A stretch of DNA of 64,000 nt, taken from Actinosynnema sp042752395. GTDB lineage: Bacteria > Actinomycetota > Actinomycetes > Mycobacteriales > Pseudonocardiaceae. The translations under genes were made by a program, and so were the position numbers. The stretch lies in NCBI RefSeq assembly GCF_042752395.1, contig NZ_JBHYXZ010000007.1, positions 1-64,000 of the forward strand, in the 5' to 3' direction. Of this stretch, positions 57,783-64,000 are shown one piece after another. The notes beneath the pieces were generated by a model. The model worked only from the letters and a program-made list of their open reading frames with translations. It ran no database searches and had not been told where the DNA came from. The first letter of the stretch is position 1. Each line of letters opens with the position of its first letter.

Positions 57783-58571
57783 ATGGAGCTCCCACCTGCG
57801 TGGCGACGGCCGGATCCGTTGCGTGGACTGGAGGACGCGCCCTGGTCGGTGCTCGCCCACGGGGCGGGCGTGGACGAGCTGATGCGCGGTGTCGTGCACG
57901 GTGACCGCACCGAGCGCGAGACCGCCTGCCGAGCTCTGGCCGACCGCCTGCTGGACGACGGCACGGTGTCCGAGGCGAGCGTGTGGGCGGTGCCCTTCCT
58001 GGTCGAGATGGGCGCGAGCTACCGGGTGCCCCCGGACACCCGCGATCGGGTGATCTTCCTGCTCGCCGGGATGGCGTTGGCCCAGGCGGGCTTCACCGAC
58101 GACGGCAAGCGGACCCGCCGGCGGTGGAACGCGCTCGGGCGCGAGCTGCCCCGCCGCTCGCCGGACTGGATCACGCAGGCGCGCCACGAGGTGGCCAAGG
58201 GCGCGCCCAAGGTCTTCGACGCGCTCGGCGGCGCGGAGGTGGCGTGCTCCATGGCGCTGGCCATCGCGGTGCCCGAGGTGGCGCCGCGGCACGTGGTGCG
58301 GGTGGCGGAGGACCTCTCCACCGCGGACCGCGCGCCGCGGCTGCTCGCCCTGGCCGCCCGGGTGGCGCTGCACCTGGTCGGCGGCACGCCGGTCACCCCG
58401 GCGCTGCTGCGCGCCACCGCCCAGTGCCACCCGGAGCTGCTGCGCGCCTACCGGGGGCGGGCCTACCCGCCGAACCAGGCCCCGGACGTGACGCTGCAGC
58501 TCATGGGCTACCGCTACGCCCACCTCGCCGCCTACGGGGACGACCAGGCAGGCGTGACGATCACGCCGTGA
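57783..58571 (+). CDS. unknown helical (HEAT-like) protein next to methyltransferase
   Basis: 262 residues, with no signal peptide or membrane segment. It consists of repeated two-helix units (CRALADRLLDDGTVSEASVWAVPFLVEM; ALAARVALHLVGGTPVTPALLRATAQC), resembling ARM/HEAT repeats. It contains no nuclease signature such as PD-(D/E)XK or HNH. It is divergent from the methyltransferase and convergent with the preATP-grasp gene (11-bp overlap). I do not recognise the family; a regulatory or protein-binding role is only inference. Confidence 0.65.
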   Translation: MELPPAWRRPDPLRGLEDAPWSVLAHGAGVDELMRGVVHGDRTERETACRALADRLLDDGTVSEASVWAVPFLVEMGASYRVPPDTRDRVIFLLAGMALAQAGFTDDGKRTRRRWNALGRELPRRSPDWITQARHEVAKGAPKVFDALGGAEVACSMALAIAVPEVAPRHVVRVAEDLSTADRAPRLLALAARVALHLVGGTPVTPALLRATAQCHPELLRAYRGRAYPPNQAPDVTLQLMGYRYAHLAAYGDDQAGVTITP

Positions 58572-59997
58572 CGGCGGTCGGCTCCGCCACGACGACCGCG
58601 GCGGCGGCCTCGCCGTCGGCGACCGGCACGGCCGGCTCCAGCGGGCCCAGGGCGGTGCCCCACTCCTGGTCGGCCAGGGCGAACGCGGCCACGGTCAGCG
58701 CCACCACCGGGCGGCCGAGCGGCAGCTGGTCGGCGTAGAAGTCCAGCTCCAGCCGGGCGCCGAGCGGCGACGGGCGCAGCCGCAGCACGCCGTGCGGCGC
58801 CTCCTCCGGGTGGGCGAACCGGCACGACCACTCGGTGAACACGATCGGGCGTTCCACGACCTCGGTGGGGTGCACCGCGCGCACGTTCGCGCCGACCGAG
58901 CCGTGGCGGTAGTCGTCCGCGGCGGAGACCAGCAGCTCCTCGAACTCGATGGACGACACCCCGAGGTCGTGCCCGGCGACCAGCGCGACCTGCGCCAGTG
59001 CCAGCGGGAGCTGCGGCAGGGCGTCCTCGAAGCACACCATCGCGCCGCCGTAGCGGGTGTTGATCTCGGTGGGCAGGAAGCCGTCGGCGGTGGCGATGCC
59101 GTCGAGGGTGAACGTGCCGCGGTAGTCGACCGACTCGCGCAGCCGCTCGCCGACCCGGCGGGCCAGGTTGCGCATCTCCTCGCGGATCCAGGCGGGCGGG
59201 TCGTAGTACGACGCGCAGCCCGCGTAGAGGAACCGGGCCTGGCCCGCGCGGCGCGGCACGACCATCTCGATGGGCCGCAGCACGGCGGTGCCGTCCGGGA
59301 ACACGATCCCGTGCACGCTCACCGGGATGCCCTCCAGGAACGGCATCACCCGGACGAAGTCGCACTTGGCCGCGAGCACGTCGAAGGCGTCCTGCGCCTC
59401 CTGCCGGTCGCGGACGCGGCGGACGAAGTTCGCGCCGCCGTTGATCGCCGGGCCGTCGCCGGACCAGACGACGCCCGCGCCGCGGTCGAGCCGCCGGGTG
59501 GCCGCCCACAGGCCCTCGAAGTCCAGGCCGAGCACGACGGCGGGGGCGCGGGGCGCGGACAGCTCGTCCCACAGGCCGTCGATCGTGGTCTTGTTCTCCA
59601 GCTCCACCCACTCCGGGCGGCGGGCGTTGAGCACCGGCCGGCCCGCGAACTCGGCGGTGTGCACGTACGGCGTGCTGATCACCAGGGCCTCGCCGCGCGG
59701 GTCGAACTCCTCCAGCACCTCGCGGACCTTGCGGCTGGGCGAGGTGAGCAGCTTGGTGAGCCGGTTCTGCTCGACCGCGACGAACCCGCCCGCGATGCCG
59801 AGCGGCACCCAGCGGGCGACTTCCGAGTCGTGCAGCGGCGCGTGGTCGTCCGTCGACAGCACGAGCGTATGGCGGGCGCCGAGCTGGTGCAGCTCGCCGG
59901 CGCGGCTACTCAGCCGGCTGCCGCCCGCGAGCACGACCAGCCGGTCGCCGAACAGGGTGCCGAGGCGCGCTTGGAGCGCGGAAAGGACGTGATCCAT
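58561..59997 (-). CDS. PGM1-like preATP-grasp peptide ligase
   Basis: 478 residues. The N-terminal half resembles the preATP-grasp domain and the C-terminal half an ATP-grasp: LGLDFEGLWAATRRLDRG, GIVFPDGTAVLRPIEMVV, YRGTFTLDGIATADGFLPTEINTRYGGAM (metal/ATP site). PGM1 in pheganomycin synthesis joins an unusual amino acid to ribosomal peptides; most relatives are uncharacterised. A 70-residue ORF lies upstream on the same strand. Substrate and product are unknown here. Confidence 0.8.
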   Translation of the reverse strand: MDHVLSALQARLGTLFGDRLVVLAGGSRLSSRAGELHQLGARHTLVLSTDDHAPLHDSEVARWVPLGIAGGFVAVEQNRLTKLLTSPSRKVREVLEEFDPRGEALVISTPYVHTAEFAGRPVLNARRPEWVELENKTTIDGLWDELSAPRAPAVVLGLDFEGLWAATRRLDRGAGVVWSGDGPAINGGANFVRRVRDRQEAQDAFDVLAAKCDFVRVMPFLEGIPVSVHGIVFPDGTAVLRPIEMVVPRRAGQARFLYAGCASYYDPPAWIREEMRNLARRVGERLRESVDYRGTFTLDGIATADGFLPTEINTRYGGAMVCFEDALPQLPLALAQVALVAGHDLGVSSIEFEELLVSAADDYRHGSVGANVRAVHPTEVVERPIVFTEWSCRFAHPEEAPHGVLRLRPSPLGARLELDFYADQLPLGRPVVALTVAAFALADQEWGTALGPLEPAVPVADGEAAAAVVVAEPTAVTA

Positions 59998-60147
59998 CGC
60001 CGAGAACTCGCTTTATGAGAAGCAGACGAGACAGCCGGCGAGCGCCGGGTGCCACGCACTGTAGAGGCAGGCGACGGGATCGGCCTAGCACGGTCCGGCA
60101 ACGACCGCATGAAACTTGCCGATGGGCTCGGGGACGTCCCCGCGAGA

Positions 60148-60360
60148 TCATCGAGCGGCGTCGCGAAGCACCTGGTCAACCCGGTTCAGGAAAGCACGCG
60201 GCCCGTGCGCCTTGGGGAACGGCAGCAGCAGGCCCAGCAGCGTCTCGTCCACCGATGGTGGGGCGGCGGCCACGATCGCCGCGGCGGTCTCCAGGAAGGT
60301 CTGCCGCTTGGCCTCGTGGGCGGCGTACTCGGCGAGCACGCCCTCGATGCTCGGGTGCAT
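60148..60360 (-). CDS. 70-residue hypothetical protein upstream of the preATP-grasp gene
   Basis: Starts MHPSIEGVLAEYAAHEAKRQTFLETAAAIVAAAPPSVDETLL..., ends VLRDAAR. It is mostly helical and acidic-to-neutral, with no Cys. It lies 151 nt upstream of the preATP-grasp gene on the same strand. It could be a small partner protein or, less likely, a substrate peptide. An upstream GTG (60381) is an alternative start. Confidence 0.5.
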   Translation of the reverse strand: MHPSIEGVLAEYAAHEAKRQTFLETAAAIVAAAPPSVDETLLGLLLPFPKAHGPRAFLNRVDQVLRDAAR

Positions 60361-60477
60361 GGCTGGGTGGGGGTAACTCACTCGTGTTGTATCGGTCCCG
60401 CCGGTCCACACCTTTAGGGTGAATTTGCACCGAGTTCGAGAACGTGAACGACGCGGCGGACGTGCTGGGATGTCGGC

Positions 60478-61326
60478 ATGCGGGTTCTGGTGACCGGATC
60501 AACCGGCTACGTCGGACGGGTGGTCTTGGCCGAGTTGGCCGCGGCGGGCCACACGCCCCTCCCCTTTTCGGGTGATGTCCGGTCGTCCGACGCGGTGGCG
60601 GGCCCCGGGGAGGCGGACGCGGTCGTGCACCTGGCGGGGCTCGCGCGCGTGCGCGACTCGTTCGACGACCCCGTGCGGTACTACGACGTGAACGTGGGCG
60701 GCACGGTCAACCTGCTCCGGTCGCCGCCGCGGCGGTTCGTGCTGGCGTCGACGGCGGGCGTGTACGGGGCGGCCGGGGTCGCGACGATCGCCGAGGACTG
60801 CCCGCGCGCGCCGGCCAACCCCTACGCGGCCTCCAAGGCCGCCGCCGAGGACGTGCTGGCGTGGGCGGCGGCGGCCGGGCGGGTGAGCGGGGTGGCGCTG
60901 CGGTTGTTCAACGTCGCCGGCGGCGGGGACGTGGACGACACGCGCGTAATCACGCGGGCGTGCGGTGCGGCGTCCGGGCGGCTGCCCGCGATGGACGTGT
61001 TCGGCGACGGGTCGGCGGTGCGGGACTTCGTGCACGTGCGGGACGTGGCGCGGGCGTTCGTGGCGGCGGTGGAGCGCGAGGAGGACGGGTACGCGGCGGT
61101 CAACGTGGGCGCGACACCCGCGAGCGTGGCCGACGTGCTGGGAGCGGTGGCGCGGGTGGCCGGTCGGGAGGCGCCGGTCGTGCGGCGGCCGGCGCACCCC
61201 GGCGAGGTGCGCGAGCTGCGCGCCGACACGGCCCGGCTGCGGGCGTGGGGCTGGCGGGCGACCGACTCGGACCTCGACGCGCTGGTGCGCGACCAGTGGG
61301 CGGCCGAGACCCGGCGTCACCCCTGA
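60478..61326 (+). CDS. NAD-dependent sugar epimerase/dehydratase
   Basis: 282 residues of the extended SDR fold. The Rossmann motif is TGSTGYVGRV (6-15), then HLAGLARVRDSF, catalytic YAASKAAAEDVL (Tyr-x3-Lys) and RDFVHVRDVARAF. Closest in pattern to UDP-glucose 4-epimerases. Enzymes like this alter nucleotide-sugar precursors. The 3' end overlaps the convergent rnz gene by 10 nt. Confidence 0.9.
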   Translation: MRVLVTGSTGYVGRVVLAELAAAGHTPLPFSGDVRSSDAVAGPGEADAVVHLAGLARVRDSFDDPVRYYDVNVGGTVNLLRSPPRRFVLASTAGVYGAAGVATIAEDCPRAPANPYAASKAAAEDVLAWAAAAGRVSGVALRLFNVAGGGDVDDTRVITRACGAASGRLPAMDVFGDGSAVRDFVHVRDVARAFVAAVEREEDGYAAVNVGATPASVADVLGAVARVAGREAPVVRRPAHPGEVRELRADTARLRAWGWRATDSDLDALVRDQWAAETRRHP

Positions 61327-62213
61327 GCGGCACGCCGTTGGGGCAGGGGCACCCGGTCCAGGTCGGCGGCCACGACGATCTCGCCGGGGAACACCTCGGC
61401 GGCTTCGTCGTGGAACCGCCGCGGGTCGGGGTAGCGCTGCGAGAAGTGGGTCAGGACGAGCGTGCGGACGCCGCACTCGGCGGCGACTTGGGCCGCCTGG
61501 CGGGCCGTCAGGTGGCCGTGCTCGACCGCCAGCGCTTCGTCCTCGTGCAGGTAGGTCGACTCGATCACCAGCAGGTCCGCGCCGTCCGCCAGCTCGAACA
61601 CCCCGTCGCACAGCCGCGTGTCCATGACGAAGGCGAACCGCTGCCCCCGCCGCGGCACGCTCACCTCGTCCAGCACGGGCGGTCGGAGTTCGCGGATCTC
61701 GCGGCCCCGGATGCCGCGCGCGGCCAGCCGCTCGGGGAGCATCGTGCGGCCGTCCGGCTCGACCAGGCGGTAGCCGAAGGCGGGCAGCGAGTGGTCGAGC
61801 CGGCGCGCCTCCACCCGGCCGAACGGGCCCTCCGCGATCACGCCCGGTCCGGTGACGGGGTGCGCGCGGACGTCCGCGACGTCGTGGAACGAGCTGGCGT
61901 GCCGCAGCCGCTCGAAGTGGTCCGCGCCCTCGGCCGGGAAGTGCGCGTGCACGGTGTGCGGCACGCGGTCCAGCGACAGGCGTTGCACGACCCCGGGCAC
62001 GCCGAGGCAGTGGTCGCCGTGGAAGTGGGTGATGAACAGCCTGGTGACGTCGGTGGCCGCCACGCCCGCGCGGACCATCTGCCGCTGCGTGCCGTCGCCG
62101 GGGTCGAACAGGAAGCCCTCGGCGTCCCAGCGCAGCAGGTAGCCGTTGTGGTTGCGGGTGCGGGTGGGCACCTGGCTCGCGGTGCCGAGCACGACCAGCT
62201 CTCGTGGGGACAC
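61317..62213 (-). CDS. ribonuclease Z
   Basis: 298 residues of the metallo-beta-lactamase fold. FITHFHGDHCLGVPGVVQRL holds the HxHxDH zinc motif, with LVLTHFSQRYPD and DTRLCDGV as further ligand regions. It cuts the 3' trailer from tRNA precursors. GTG 62213 was picked from the family N-terminus (RELVVLGTASQVPTRTRNHNG). Divergent from the serine hydrolase with 17 nt between starts. Confidence 0.93.
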   Translation of the reverse strand: MSPRELVVLGTASQVPTRTRNHNGYLLRWDAEGFLFDPGDGTQRQMVRAGVAATDVTRLFITHFHGDHCLGVPGVVQRLSLDRVPHTVHAHFPAEGADHFERLRHASSFHDVADVRAHPVTGPGVIAEGPFGRVEARRLDHSLPAFGYRLVEPDGRTMLPERLAARGIRGREIRELRPPVLDEVSVPRRGQRFAFVMDTRLCDGVFELADGADLLVIESTYLHEDEALAVEHGHLTARQAAQVAAECGVRTLVLTHFSQRYPDPRRFHDEAAEVFPGEIVVAADLDRVPLPQRRAAQG

Positions 62214-62230
62214 GTGGCAGAGTCTGCGGC

Positions 62231-63052
62231 ATGGAGAGCTTGCAGGCGGTGTCGTCCTGGCCGGTCGGGACGGCGGCGGTGGCCGTGGTCGACGCGCGGG
62301 GCGAGGTGCTGGGCGCGCACGGACCGGTCGACCGGGTGTTCCCGCTCGCGTCGGTGACCAAGCTGCTGACGGCGTACGCGGTGCTGGTGGCGGTCGAGGA
62401 GGGCGCGGTCGAGTGGGACCAGCCGGCCGGGCCGGAGGGGTCCACGGTGCGGCACCTGATCGCGCACGCGTCGGGGCTGGCGTTCGACTCCGACGACGTC
62501 CAGGCCGCGCCGGGGACGAAGCGGATCTACTCCAACACCGGGTTCCAGGTCCTCGCGGACTTCGTGGCGGCGGCGACGGAGATCCCGTTCGCCCGGTACC
62601 TGGCGGAGGCGGTGTTCGAGCCGCTGGGCATGGCGTCGTCGGCGTTGGAGGGCTCGGCCGGGGCGGGCGGCGTCTCGACGGTGTCCGACCTGCTGCGGTT
62701 CGCGGCGGAGGTGCAGGCGCCGAAGCTGGTGTCCGCCGAGCTGGTGGCGGAGGCGACCGCGGTGGCGTTCCCGGGCCTGCGCGGCGTGCTGCCGGGTTAC
62801 GGGCTGCAGAAGGAGAACGACTGGGGGCTCGGGTTCGAGCTGCGGGCGCGCAAGTCGCCGCACTGGACGGGCGACACCAGCTCGCCGCGGACGTTCGGGC
62901 ACTTCGGGCAGAGCGGCACGTTCCTGTGGGTGGACCCGGACCTGGGCGCGGCGTGCGTGGCGCTGACGGACCGGAAGTTCGGCGAGTGGGCCGTGGCGGC
63001 GTGGCCGCCGTTCACCGACGGCGTGGTCGCCGAGGTGCGTCGCACGCGGTAA
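62231..63052 (+). CDS. serine hydrolase, class C beta-lactamase fold
   Basis: 273 residues. It has the SxxK motif Ser41-Val-Thr-Lys44, the YxN motif at Tyr100 (YSNTGF) and a C-terminal HFGQSGT in place of KTG. No signal peptide is visible, so it probably acts in the cytoplasm. The fold includes D-aminopeptidases and esterases as well as beta-lactamases; the substrate is unknown. Confidence 0.88.
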   Translation: MESLQAVSSWPVGTAAVAVVDARGEVLGAHGPVDRVFPLASVTKLLTAYAVLVAVEEGAVEWDQPAGPEGSTVRHLIAHASGLAFDSDDVQAAPGTKRIYSNTGFQVLADFVAAATEIPFARYLAEAVFEPLGMASSALEGSAGAGGVSTVSDLLRFAAEVQAPKLVSAELVAEATAVAFPGLRGVLPGYGLQKENDWGLGFELRARKSPHWTGDTSSPRTFGHFGQSGTFLWVDPDLGAACVALTDRKFGEWAVAAWPPFTDGVVAEVRRTR

Positions 63053-63098
63053 GCCACCGCAAGCCATCGACAGTTTCACGTAATTTCTCGACAAACCC

Positions 63099-63128
63099 TT
63101 GTGATGCGGCCCACACCGCGCCTAGGGT
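63099..63128 (+). promoter_or_regulatory. promoter of the secreted beta-helix enzyme
   Basis: TTGTGA (63099-63104), 18 nt, TAGGGT (63123-63128), 38 nt before ATG 63166; GAGAGAAACGAG provides a weak ribosome site. Confidence 0.55.
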
Positions 63129-63165
63129 CACGTCGCCCTGCCGACGCGAGAGAAACGAGTGGCCG

Positions 63166-64000
63166 ATGGTGCGCAGCGCAGCCGGAACCCGGCGGTGGTC
63201 GGTGGTCGTCGCGGTGGTGGCCGCGGGCCTGGGCGTCCCGGCCCCGGCCGACGCCGCGCCACCCGCGGCGCCCGCACCGGTCGTCACGCGGGCCGCGCTC
63301 GACCCGGCGCTCGTCGCGGGCCGGGGCGCGGACGTCGCGTTCGTCGAGCAGGAGGCGGAGAACGCCACCACCACGGGCACGGTCATCGGGCCGGACCGCA
63401 CGGCCTACACGCTGCCGTCCGAGGCGTCCGGCCGCACGGCGGTCCGGCTCGCGCCCGGCCAGTACGTCGAGTTCACCCTGCCCAAGGCCGCGAACGCGAT
63501 CACCGTCCGCTACAGCATCCCGGACGCGCCGACGGGCGGCGGCATCACCGCGCCGCTCGACGTGACGGTGAACGGCGGGCGCCGCACGACCATGACGCTC
63601 ACCTCGCAGTACGCGTGGCTCTACAACCAGTACCCGTTCACCAACGACCCGAACGCCGACCTGCTGCACCCGGACTGGTGGATCACCGAGTGCGCGTGCG
63701 TGCCGTCGCAGACCACGCCCGCCCCGGTGATCGCGAAGCCGTTCCGCCCCAGCCACTTCTACGACGAGCAGCGCCTCAAGCTCGACCGGACGCACCGCGC
63801 CGGCGACCGCGTCCGCCTCACCGCGCCCGTCAACACGAACGCCGCGTGGACCGTGATCGACCTGATGGACTCGGAACTGGTCCCCCCGCCGCACGTCAAC
63901 CCGTTCGCGGTCAACGTGCTGCTGTTCGGCGCGGACCCGACCGGCCGGCGGGACGCGGCCGACGCCTTCGACCGCGCCATCGCGTTCGCCCGCCGGCACC
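63166..64000 (+). CDS. secreted CBM35 + parallel beta-helix enzyme, partial
   Basis: The open frame runs off the right edge (278 residues shown). The signal peptide is WSVVVAVVAAGLGVPAPADAA. A CBM35/CBM6-like beta-sandwich (VAFVEQEAENATTTGTVIGPD... VEFTLPKAANAITVRYSIPD) precedes the beginning of a pectate-lyase-type beta helix (FGADPTGRRDAADAFDRAI). The combination resembles mycodextranase (alpha-1,3-glucanase)-like or GH28-related secreted enzymes. The catalytic part lies beyond the window, so activity is a guess. Confidence 0.8.
   Translation, partial: MVRSAAGTRRWSVVVAVVAAGLGVPAPADAAPPAAPAPVVTRAALDPALVAGRGADVAFVEQEAENATTTGTVIGPDRTAYTLPSEASGRTAVRLAPGQYVEFTLPKAANAITVRYSIPDAPTGGGITAPLDVTVNGGRRTTMTLTSQYAWLYNQYPFTNDPNADLLHPDWWITECACVPSQTTPAPVIAKPFRPSHFYDEQRLKLDRTHRAGDRVRLTAPVNTNAAWTVIDLMDSELVPPPHVNPFAVNVLLFGADPTGRRDAADAFDRAIAFARRH

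Overview
The window is high-GC actinobacterial DNA. It shows abundant GTG starts, four-base ATGA/GTGA gene overlaps, PAC2-, MT0933- and TadA-associated families, and many genes that seem to start at the 5' end of their mRNA (a TANNNT hexamer 6-7 nt before the start codon). Gene content resembles a Pseudonocardiales soil actinomycete such as Saccharothrix, Lentzea or Actinosynnema; the genus is inference. Two 10-N assembly gaps (42249-42258 and 45413-45422) are present.

Layout. 1-5040: a membrane HTH/ricin-like protein split by a frameshift at a C-run, an SDR, a helical protein, a secreted jelly-roll protein coupled to a lipoprotein, and an aspartate-racemase family protein. 5150-12480: acyl-CoA ligase, ABC exporter, FAD monooxygenase with a divergent GntR/TetR fusion regulator, PAC2 protein and chorismate mutase. 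12660-20300: luciferase-like oxidoreductase, acyl-CoA-dehydrogenase-like enzyme, secreted GH16/CBM13 glucanase, an orphan paaZ, an aldo/keto reductase and a MOSC protein. 20390-27260: a lipoprotein, a LAL-type LuxR regulator, and a class II lanthipeptide synthetase gene (lanM) whose last codons overlap a 70-codon candidate precursor gene that contains no cysteine. This is the most unusual locus in the window.

27500-41500: two sugar-uptake blocks. The first has a LacI regulator, a binding protein, two permeases and a GH13 alpha-glucosidase. The second has a DeoR regulator, a binding protein, two permeases and a zinc-dependent polyol/alcohol dehydrogenase. Both lack an ATPase, so they presumably share an MsiK-type ATPase encoded elsewhere. 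MarR and Old Yellow Enzyme genes lie between them, followed by a dense palindromic repeat.

41640-54730: a secreted SH3-like protein, a large secreted LTD/OB/EEP nuclease, a perfect LexA-type box, tRNA-Ser(CGA), tadA and its usual partner, an M20 amidohydrolase, tyrA, two tandem paralogous FN3/lectin-like membrane proteins, a thiolase, and a coupled MT0933-like/glycolipid-binding pair. 54840-64000: a thioester (Cys-Gln) surface adhesin with an LANTG sortase signal, an apparently solitary C5-cytosine methyltransferase divergent from an unknown protein, a PGM1-like preATP-grasp protein with a 70-residue upstream ORF, an epimerase, RNase Z, a serine hydrolase, and the start of a secreted CBM35/beta-helix enzyme that runs off the right edge.

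Taken together, the window is a housekeeping backbone (tyrA, tadA, tRNA-Ser, rnz, chorismate mutase) with saprophytic polysaccharide and sugar use (GH16, GH13, two ABC importers, beta-helix enzyme, secreted nuclease) and a few accessory systems (Cys-free LanM locus, adhesin, methyltransferase).
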